DNA of 11,045 bases from Empedobacter sp036647415 (GTDB taxonomy: Bacteria; Bacteroidota; Bacteroidia; Flavobacteriales; Weeksellaceae). The stretch covers positions 1-11,045 of the forward strand of contig NZ_JAVXKG010000058.1 in NCBI RefSeq assembly GCF_036647415.1, read 5' to 3'. A program made the translations under genes and the position numbers. Below are positions 5,790 to 11,045 of the stretch, piece by piece. The number at the start of each line of letters is the position of its first letter. The first letter of the stretch is position 1. The notes beneath the pieces were generated by a model. It had not been told where the DNA came from, did no database searches, and saw nothing but the letters and a program-made list of their open reading frames with translations.

Positions 5790-6386
5790 ATGAAAGCAAA
5801 ATACATAAGAGTATCCACCAACAACCAAAATATTGATCGTCAGGAAAAGACAGATGCGGATAAAATATACGTTGATAAGATAAGTGGCATTGTTGAGTTC
5901 AACCAACGACCGCAAGCAAAGAGTCTTATCAAAGACATTCTTAATGGCAAGATTAACGAGGTAGAAATACATTCAATAGATCGCTTGGGACGTAATCACT
6001 ATGATATTGCTACAACACTGAAATTTCTTGAAGATAATCAAGTAAATGTTATCATCACCAATTTAGGTATAACTTCACTAATCAACGGTAAGAAAAATCC
6101 TGTCTTTAATTTAATAGCTAATATCTTGGGAATTCTCTCCGAACAAGAACGTGAAAATCTTCGTGAAAGACAGATGGAGGGCATTCACATTGCAAAACTT
6201 AAAGGTGTTTATAAAGGACGTACAAATGGTTCAACAGAAACGACCGAAGATTTTCTCAAAAAATATAAAACTGTAATTAAAGATTTGAGTAAAGAAAAAT
6301 ATTCACTTCGAGAAATTGCTAAATTGAATTCTGTATCTTTAGCTACAGTCCAAAAGGTTAAAAAGTTAACGAAAGAAAATATTTAA
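5790..6386 (+). CDS. Small serine recombinase (resolvase/invertase type)
   Basis: A 198-residue serine recombinase, the normal length for resolvases and invertases. The N-terminal YIRVST (residues 5-10) holds the nucleophile S9 and R8. SIDRLGRN (62-69) supplies the conserved active-site arginines R65 and R68. LSEQERENLRERQMEGIHIAK (116-136) forms the long dimerisation/arm helix. A C-terminal HTH (about 171-192, YSLREIAKLNSVSLATVQKVKK) binds DNA. Such enzymes cut at a 2-bp core and resolve or invert DNA. It starts the operon: the next gene begins 2 bp after its stop. It may resolve element multimers, help excision, or invert a segment. The paired inverted repeats upstream are possible binding sites, though terminators explain them equally well. 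Confidence 0.92.
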   Translation: MKAKYIRVSTNNQNIDRQEKTDADKIYVDKISGIVEFNQRPQAKSLIKDILNGKINEVEIHSIDRLGRNHYDIATTLKFLEDNQVNVIITNLGITSLINGKKNPVFNLIANILGILSEQERENLRERQMEGIHIAKLKGVYKGRTNGSTETTEDFLKKYKTVIKDLSKEKYSLREIAKLNSVSLATVQKVKKLTKENI

Positions 6387-6388
6387 GT

Positions 6389-7546
6389 ATGTCTGCAACC
6401 AATTCAGAGAGATTAATAACAGAAATAAACTCAAATATATTTTTTAAAGAATTTACATTTAGTAAGAATGACTTTAAAGAATTGGATAACAAACAGAAAT
6501 TAGAATTTGCAGATAATGTTGTTTGGCTTGATAATCTCTTTTTTATTTACCAAATAAAGGAAAAAGAAGCCAATTCATCAGAACAAACTAAATGGTTTGA
6601 AAATAAAGTATTAAATAAAGCTGTAAAACAAATAAAATCAACTATAAAATATATTTCAACATATCCCGAAATATATATTGAAAATGAAAAAGGACATAGG
6701 TTGAATATTTTACAAGCTAAGGAAAATCTTAAAATAAGAAAAATTATAATTTATAATCCTGATGTTGATTTTCCTGACCAAAAAAGAACTCAAAAATTCT
6801 ACGAAAGTACTGATGTTGGACTAATTCACCTTTTTCATACAGAGGATTATTATTGGATATGTAAATTTCTTATTACCCCTGCTGAAATAGATGAGTATTT
6901 AAGTTTTCGTGAAAGACTATTTTTATTTAATAAAGAAGTAAGTAATTCCCTCCCTGAACAATATTTTCTTGGACACTTTTTTGAAACATTAGAGACAGAT
7001 CATTTCAACGCTTCTTATATAAATAATGTTAAAAATTTCAAAGAGAATGAAGAGGATTTTGATATTTCACAAATTATTAAAAATTTCAATAAAAATATCA
7101 AACTTATTAATTATCAAACAGAATATTATCCAATAATTCAAGAACTCGCCAAACTAAATCGCTCTGAATTAATTGAATTCAAAAAAAGATTGGTTTTATC
7201 AATACAGAAATGTGAAGAAGAAGATTATATTATTCCCTATAGAATCTATATTCCCGCAACTGATTGCGGTTTTGTTTTTATACCATTACATTCAACCAAA
7301 GCACATAATTGGAAAATTGCCTTGCATAATTTAACAATGGCTCATAAATATGAGAGTAAATCACAAAAGTGTGTTGGTGTAATAATTTTCAGAGATCAAA
7401 AACAAAAGGAATATTACGAATTTTTTTGGGGATTTTTGGATTTTGATTGGCAGTATGATGAAACACTTGATAAAGAACTGCGAGAAAATTTTCCATTCAG
7501 GAAATCTAAAGTTCAACAAGTTCAAAACAGATATAAAAAATTATAG
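6389..7546 (+). CDS. Putative PD-(D/E)XK-like nuclease, 385 aa
   Basis: A 385-residue protein not matched with certainty to a family. Residues 31-57 (ELDNKQKLEFADNVVWLDNLFFIYQIK) follow the pattern of PD-(D/E)XK nuclease cores: an acidic residue in a turn (D42 or D48), a hydrophobic strand (LFFIYQ), then Q55-x-K57, the (E/Q)xK form known in Mrr-type domains. The following WFENKVLNKAVKQIKSTIKYI (69-89) is a helix as expected after the core. The remainder (about 130-385) is alpha/beta and rich in aromatics, with no membrane segment. It lies between two serine recombinase genes with gaps of 2 and 13 bp, so it is transcribed and probably acts with them. It could be a defence nuclease or a recombination accessory. 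The nuclease call is inferred from pattern. Confidence 0.6.
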   Translation: MSATNSERLITEINSNIFFKEFTFSKNDFKELDNKQKLEFADNVVWLDNLFFIYQIKEKEANSSEQTKWFENKVLNKAVKQIKSTIKYISTYPEIYIENEKGHRLNILQAKENLKIRKIIIYNPDVDFPDQKRTQKFYESTDVGLIHLFHTEDYYWICKFLITPAEIDEYLSFRERLFLFNKEVSNSLPEQYFLGHFFETLETDHFNASYINNVKNFKENEEDFDISQIIKNFNKNIKLINYQTEYYPIIQELAKLNRSELIEFKKRLVLSIQKCEEEDYIIPYRIYIPATDCGFVFIPLHSTKAHNWKIALHNLTMAHKYESKSQKCVGVIIFRDQKQKEYYEFFWGFLDFDWQYDETLDKELRENFPFRKSKVQQVQNRYKKL

Positions 7547-7559
7547 ATCAGATTGACCA

Positions 7560-9413
7560 ATGAAAAGATTAGCAATATACTGTAGAATTTCAAATTTAAA
7601 ATCAGGTCTTGAAGATTACTCTATTAAGACACAATTGGAAGCAGGAATCCAATTTGCAGGTAATGAGTGGGATACCGAAACCTATATTGATGAAGGTATA
7701 ACAGGTACGAGCAGTAATCGGAAATCATTTAATGACCTTCTTAAAGATGCGAAAAAGAAAAAAATTGATGCTATTTATTGTTATGACCAATCAAGACTTG
7801 AAAGAGATTTAGACATTTGGAAGCTGATAGAAAATACTTGTATATCGTATTCCATTGATTTATATATTGGTGGGAAGCTATTTGATTTTAATGATCCAAC
7901 TAATAAAATGAATGGGCGAATGGTGTCTACTTTTAATAGTTATTATGCTGAAATTACATCTTTAAAAGTAAGACAAGCTAATAAATTAAAAGTTAAAGAA
8001 AACAAAACTCATGGACAAAAACCGTATGGTTTTACAAGAGACGAAAAAAACTTTTATAAAGTAATAGATGAAGAAGCCCAAATTGTTAAAGAAATATTCG
8101 ATTTCGCATTGCAGGGTATTGGTGCATTTACAATAGCAAATAAGTTAAATGCAAAAAAAATAAAACCTCGTTCAGCCAAAATATGGCATTCATCTGTCAT
8201 TGGTGGAATTTTAGAAAATCCCATTTATATAGGTAAAAGAATTTACAAAACTACTGTAAGTAGATTTAATAATGCTATTGATGAGATAATAGAAAATGAA
8301 TTAGAACATAAGATAATTTCTGAGGAAGTATTTGAAAAGGTTCAAAAAATTAGATCCAACAATAAATATGCAGGCAGAAATAATAAATACAAATATTTGC
8401 TAAATGGAATTCTATTTTGCCCCTATTGCGGAAGTGAGGTAACAGGACGATATAAAATGAGTGCAGGTGAAAATAATTATAAATGTAAGAATTTTCATAA
8501 GCATTATAATGAATTATCATGTAAAGAAGCATTCGGAGTTCATATTCCAAAAGTTGACACCTTCATTGTCAATTTATTATTTAAAACTTTCTTACTTGAT
8601 TTTACAGTTGTAGAATCTTTAAAAAAAAGTGAAGATTTAACCATACTTGATAACAATTTAAAAGTACAACAGAACAATTTAAAAAGTTTAAATAAAAAAG
8701 TAAACCTTTTATTAAATAAGTTTGAAAGTGAGGAAGATGAGGATAACGATTTTGTTGTCGAAAGAATAAGAAAATACAATCGGCAGATTAAAGAACTAAA
8801 GCAAAGTATTGAGGAAACAACTATATATATAGAAAAGAAAAGGTCAAATTATGAACTCAATAAAACTGAAAAATTACTTAATGAATATTTTGATGATATT
8901 GATTTCGAAAGACTTAAGGTACTAATCTCTGAATTAGTTGAAAAAATTGTTGTAGTAAAAAACACAGATAAATCAAAATTTGCTTTTGAAATCAAATTAC
9001 GAAATTTCGATCATAAGCTTATGTATGTTGCCGACAAGCAATTAAAAACGTTTGAACTCTACAAACTTAAATCTGAAGAACAGCGTGAGATATTTGAAAA
9101 CAACTTTATTAGTTATTTCAACCGATTCACTTCTGAAGAGAAAAAAAAGTTTAGAGAAAAATATTTTGGTTCTTATTTAAATAGTATTAAATATGAAGGG
9201 AATCAAACTGCACAAATCACTATATCTAATTCAGATGATGAAGATGAATTTTACAAAAACAATTCTGTTGATTATTTAGATGACGAAACACTATTTGATG
9301 AAGTTACTGATAATATTTTGGTCAAATCGTTATATGAAAAACTATCAATTCAATTAGATACTAAAAATCTTATTAGATTTTACCCAATCCCACCACGCAA
9401 AAAAAATATATAA
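7560..9413 (+). CDS. Large serine recombinase, probable integrase of the element
   Basis: A 617-residue large serine recombinase. The catalytic resolvase domain spans about 3-145, with YCRIS holding S11 and DQSRLERD giving R79 and R82. A recombinase domain follows (about 150-275, including HGQKPYGF, ANKLNAKKIKPRSAKIWHSSVIGGILENPIYIG). The zinc ribbon uses C287, C290, C309 and C321. A coiled coil covers about 360-430, as in integrases where it controls synapsis and directionality. The C-terminal region (about 440-617) is acidic near 576-592. It is the last gene of the operon and ends 47 bp before the inverted-repeat arm of the right attachment site, the normal place for an integrase. It most likely catalyses attP x attB integration into TIGR02757 genes. 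No small recombination directionality factor was identified. Confidence 0.93.
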   Translation: MKRLAIYCRISNLKSGLEDYSIKTQLEAGIQFAGNEWDTETYIDEGITGTSSNRKSFNDLLKDAKKKKIDAIYCYDQSRLERDLDIWKLIENTCISYSIDLYIGGKLFDFNDPTNKMNGRMVSTFNSYYAEITSLKVRQANKLKVKENKTHGQKPYGFTRDEKNFYKVIDEEAQIVKEIFDFALQGIGAFTIANKLNAKKIKPRSAKIWHSSVIGGILENPIYIGKRIYKTTVSRFNNAIDEIIENELEHKIISEEVFEKVQKIRSNNKYAGRNNKYKYLLNGILFCPYCGSEVTGRYKMSAGENNYKCKNFHKHYNELSCKEAFGVHIPKVDTFIVNLLFKTFLLDFTVVESLKKSEDLTILDNNLKVQQNNLKSLNKKVNLLLNKFESEEDEDNDFVVERIRKYNRQIKELKQSIEETTIYIEKKRSNYELNKTEKLLNEYFDDIDFERLKVLISELVEKIVVVKNTDKSKFAFEIKLRNFDHKLMYVADKQLKTFELYKLKSEEQREIFENNFISYFNRFTSEEKKKFREKYFGSYLNSIKYEGNQTAQITISNSDDEDEFYKNNSVDYLDDETLFDEVTDNILVKSLYEKLSIQLDTKNLIRFYPIPPRKKNI

Positions 9414-9455
9414 TTAATCGCAGTTTATTTACAGTACAATTGTATTGGTTATATT

Positions 9456-9986
9456 TTATGCTACCCTAATTAACCGTATAAACATATTTATTCTTTTGGA
9501 AGAAGATCCTTTCAACGGATCTGATATATGTTTGGTAGTTCTAAGCGGATGATCTAATTCAAAAAAGATCTGTTTAAATTCAGATATTCTGTTTTGTAGA
9601 TTGATTGAATTATTTGCTGAAAACACGTTTTCTAATCCACCGTGATTATTGTAAATATTCCTAAGCGATTTAATAAAGTACCGAAAATCTTCTGAATTAA
9701 ACGTTCTGTGAACAATGTTATCAATCGCGTCAATCTGATTATTTGTGGCATTCATAACAAAATCATAAGGATTATTTCCCATGGCATCCATCATTTTGGT
9801 AGCACTGTTAATAATCATTTTTCGATTTCCCCAAGCAATTGTAGCTGCTAAAAAACCACTGATTTCAATGTCTTCTTTTATCTTATATCGATGCGGAATC
9901 TGTATAGGATCGCTTTCTATAAAATTGGGATTGTTGTACTGATCTGCTTTAAAATCAAGATAATCTTTTAGTTCTTCGAAATTCAT
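9456..9986 (-). pseudogene. Interrupted host TIGR02757/DUF2400 gene, N-terminal fragment
   Basis: This frame encodes 176 residues. The first 169 match the complete copy at 114-878 (about 84% identical by hand count), ending at SSKRINMF. The next seven (IRLIRVA) are read from the element's attachment arm before a stop. The host gene is thus cut a few codons after the K164-equivalent lysine and before the PLDVH segment, so the fragment cannot carry both putative catalytic residues. Its continuation is at 55-1. It keeps its own promoter box (9991-9998) and would still be transcribed into the element, antisense to the integrase gene, unless stopped. At DNA level it is clearly diverged from the element's copy, so it did not arise by recent duplication. 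Confidence 0.9.
9461..9485. other. Right attachment site of the element
   Basis: The inverted-repeat arm CTACCCTAATTAAC (9461-9474) is followed by CGTAT and the core AAACAT (9480-9485), then host coding sequence. Joined to the left end it forms a 48-bp attP whose 14-bp arms are perfectly inverted and whose centre falls on the last two bases of the core. Confidence 0.8.
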
Positions 9987-9990
9987 TCTA

Positions 9991-9998
9991 CAAAAATA
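9991..9998 (-). promoter_or_regulatory. TAnnTTTG -7 box of the interrupted host gene
   Basis: TATTTTTG on the minus strand lies 4 bp before the ATG at 9986, the same arrangement as at the element's copy (102-109). The shared layout supports leaderless or nearly leaderless expression. Confidence 0.45.
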
Positions 9999-10048
9999 CA
10001 GAAGTTTTTGCTTAGGCTTCTATATAAAACCTTAACAAAAATTTCTTC

Positions 10049-10560
10049 TTAACCAATTTTAACTGCCAAACCTTCATTTGTTTGTAAATGCAACATATAG
10101 GTACCTACTACTAAATTTTCAACCTTTAATTGAATATTCGTTTCATTACTAAATGTTTTATTTTTAATTTCTTTACCTACTATATCATAAACCGTAACGT
10201 TTTCAACATACAAATTATCGGTATTAGTTATGGTCTGGTACATCAATAACTTGTTTCCACTTATAAGGCGGGCTATTGTATAATGTTTTTACTTCAGGAT
10301 ACTTGTTGATCATCTATATGTGATACTCCTCTATTCCACTACAATATCCAACGGTGAAAAATAGTTACTAGGATGAGTATCTATACCCAATCCTTTTAAT
10401 AAAAAACGGGATTACCTTCATTAAAATGTTGGTTTGGTACTATAATCCTGCCTCTGCATTTTCATCTTTAATGTTATCAAACACACTCTCGTTTGTATAT
10501 GCTATAAAGGGTAAGGCAATTCCCCCCCCCGCAACAAAATTTTTGTAAATTTCATCCTAA
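10049..10560 (-). pseudogene. Decayed gene remnants ending in a T9SS sorting domain
   Basis: On the minus strand, coding-like segments lie one after another in changing frames, each closed by a stop: DEIYKNFVAGGGIALPFIAY... (about 10555-10440), NEGNPVF then LLKGLGIDTHPSNYFSPLDIVVE (about 10440-10331, one frame change), INKYPEVKTLYNSPPYKWKQVIDVP (10313-10224) and a final segment to 10049. The last holds VENVTVYDIVGKEIKNKTF...LVVGTYMLHLQTNEGLAVKIG, the typical form of a type-A T9SS C-terminal sorting domain, which directs secretion through the outer membrane. The only start for this last frame is TTG or an internal ATG, and it is too short to be a whole secreted protein. Sequencing errors or several short genes are possible alternatives. 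The identity of the original protein is unknown. Confidence 0.5.
10522..10530. repeat. Nine-C homopolymer tract
   Basis: This is a run of nine C (G on the minus strand) in AT-rich DNA. It falls inside the decayed minus-strand region, so it is either a slippage-prone tract or a sequencing-error-prone spot. Confidence 0.9.
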
Positions 10561-10649
10561 ATAATTATTTTTTAATTAGATTAATTTTAAATATTTAAAA
10601 TAATGATAATACAAAATATTAATTGAAATAAAAATCCTTTAAAAAAAAA

Positions 10650-10680
10650 GCCTCCAAAAAGTTATACACTATTTGGAGGC
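10650..10680 (-). terminator. Terminator of the TolC-like gene
   Basis: A perfect 9-bp stem GCCTCCAAA / TTTGGAGGC has a 13-nt loop and nine T on the minus-strand 3' side (A run at 10641-10649). It lies about 50 bp after the stop codon at 10732. The T's at 10682-10686 would also allow some plus-strand termination. Confidence 0.85.
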
Positions 10681-10731
10681 ATTTTTATGGAAACGCTTTT
10701 TATATAATCATTTCAGTCTTTAAATCTAATT

Positions 10732-11045
10732 TTAATTACTCCAGCCGCCACCTAATGCTCTATAAACTGCAACCGTTGTTTTTAACTGCTGCATTTTGGT
10801 TTCAACCAATTCAAACTTAGCTTCTAAAGCCTCACGCTGTGTAAGCAAAACTTCCATATAATCTGCTCGAGCGGATTTAAACAAATCGTTTGAAATAGTA
10901 ACAGACTGTGTCAACGCATCAACTTCCTGCGTTTTTAAATCGTATGTATTTTGCAGATTATTAATTTTTGACAGCTGATTTGCAACTTCAATATAAGCCT
11001 TTAAAATTGTCTGTTCATACTTGTAAACAGCCTGAATCTGCTTGG
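10732..11045 (-). CDS. TolC-like outer-membrane efflux protein, C-terminal part
   Basis: The frame is open from the window edge to the stop at 10732, giving about 104 residues. It begins KQIQAVYKYEQTILKAYIEVANQLSKINN and includes EVDALTQSVTISNDLFKSARADYMEVLLTQREALEAKFELVETKMQQL, ending YRALGGGWSN. The long heptad helices, the S..LF..ARADY..VL..Q...L pattern and the final YRALGGGW are characteristic of the second repeat of outer-membrane efflux proteins (TolC/NodT-type). Such proteins form the trimeric exit channel of RND or ABC efflux systems. The inner-membrane partners should lie upstream, beyond the right edge. The ATG at 10914 is internal, as the upstream frame is clearly coding. It is followed by the strong terminator at 10650-10680. 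Confidence 0.9.
   Translation of the reverse strand, partial: KQIQAVYKYEQTILKAYIEVANQLSKINNLQNTYDLKTQEVDALTQSVTISNDLFKSARADYMEVLLTQREALEAKFELVETKMQQLKTTVAVYRALGGGWSN

Larger units (their letters stand above)
56..9485. mobile_element. Integrated element, about 9.4 kb, large-serine-recombinase type, inside TIGR02757
   Basis: The element interrupts a minus-strand host gene. Both ends carry the 6-bp direct repeat AAACAT (50-55 and 9480-9485) and a perfect 14-bp inverted repeat (GTTAATTAGGGTAG at 65-78, CTACCCTAATTAAC at 9461-9474). Deleting 56-9485 rejoins host codons ...K-R-I-N-M-F | L-R-W-V-S... in frame, matching the uninterrupted paralogue. The large serine recombinase gene ends 47 bp before the right inverted repeat, the usual place for an integrase. 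There are no tyrosine recombinase, relaxase, T4SS or phage structural genes, so this is a small integrative or genomic-island element. It could be mobilised in trans or may replicate transiently if the HUH-like protein (1251-1943) is real. Cargo is a replacement TIGR02757, envelope proteins, a regulator and a nuclease-like protein. Confidence 0.85.

Noticed and set aside
5772..5972. Antisense frame over the start of the small recombinase
   Set aside because: The plus-strand recombinase is unambiguous; the hydrophobic look comes from reading codons backwards.
8350..8779. Two antisense frames in the large recombinase gene
   Set aside because: They lie opposite the zinc-ribbon and coiled-coil coding region and have no independent support.
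9435..9444. TACAATTGTA palindrome between the integrase stop and the right att arm
   Set aside because: A 10-bp AT-rich palindrome is common in such DNA. It has no partner copy and too short a stem with no U tract for a terminator.
56..9484. GTATAAACA repeated at 56-64 and 9476-9484 as the crossover core
   Set aside because: Using it as the core leaves 10 extra bases in the rejoined host gene and shifts the frame, losing the conserved NMFLRW stretch. AAACAT restores the frame exactly.
1..11045. CRISPR array, tRNA or rRNA gene, or IS transposase
   Set aside because: No spaced direct repeats, no tRNA-like cloverleaf at the att sites or elsewhere, and no DDE or tyrosine-recombinase motifs were seen.

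Overview
The window looks like a chromosomal segment of a low-GC Bacteroidota bacterium, most likely a Flavobacteriaceae member. The signs are strongly AT-rich DNA, TAnnTTTG-type -7 promoter boxes, no Shine-Dalgarno sequences at the starts examined, a T9SS C-terminal sorting domain remnant and a TIGR02757/DUF2400 gene. Everything here is read from sequence by eye; no database search was run.

The main structure is one integrated element of about 9.4 kb (about 56-9485). It sits inside a host TIGR02757 gene that runs on the minus strand. The N-terminal part of that gene is at 9986-9480, and its interrupted continuation is at 55-1, leaving the window. A 6-bp direct repeat (AAACAT, at 50-55 and 9480-9485) and 14-bp inverted repeats (65-78 and 9461-9474) mark the ends. 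Removing the element restores a continuous reading frame. Joining the ends gives a 48-bp near-symmetrical attP of the kind used by large serine recombinases, and such a recombinase is encoded next to the right end (7560-9413).

Element content, left to right: a complete, diverged second copy of TIGR02757 (114-878, plus strand), which appears to replace the gene that integration breaks; a minus-strand pair (1943-896) made of a small unknown protein and a protein with HUH-endonuclease-like motifs; a 613-bp non-coding stretch with an A/T palindrome and a G-rich block; a minus-strand four-gene set of envelope-type proteins (4145-2557: lipoprotein, DUF4190-like membrane protein, small anchored coiled-coil protein, CxxCxGxG protein); a divergent XRE regulator (4279-4500) with two near-identical palindromes exactly 50 bp apart in the shared promoter region; an unknown membrane protein (4554-5450); and a tight plus-strand operon of small serine recombinase, PD-(D/E)XK-like protein and large serine recombinase (5790-9413).

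To the right of the element the host chromosome resumes: the broken N-terminal half of TIGR02757, a decayed region with a T9SS sorting-domain remnant (10049-10560), a strong terminator, and the C-terminal end of a TolC-like outer-membrane efflux protein that leaves the window. The most interesting point is the self-compensating design. The element inserts into a conserved coding site yet carries a full copy of the broken gene, and the matching site in that copy is altered at the crossover core.
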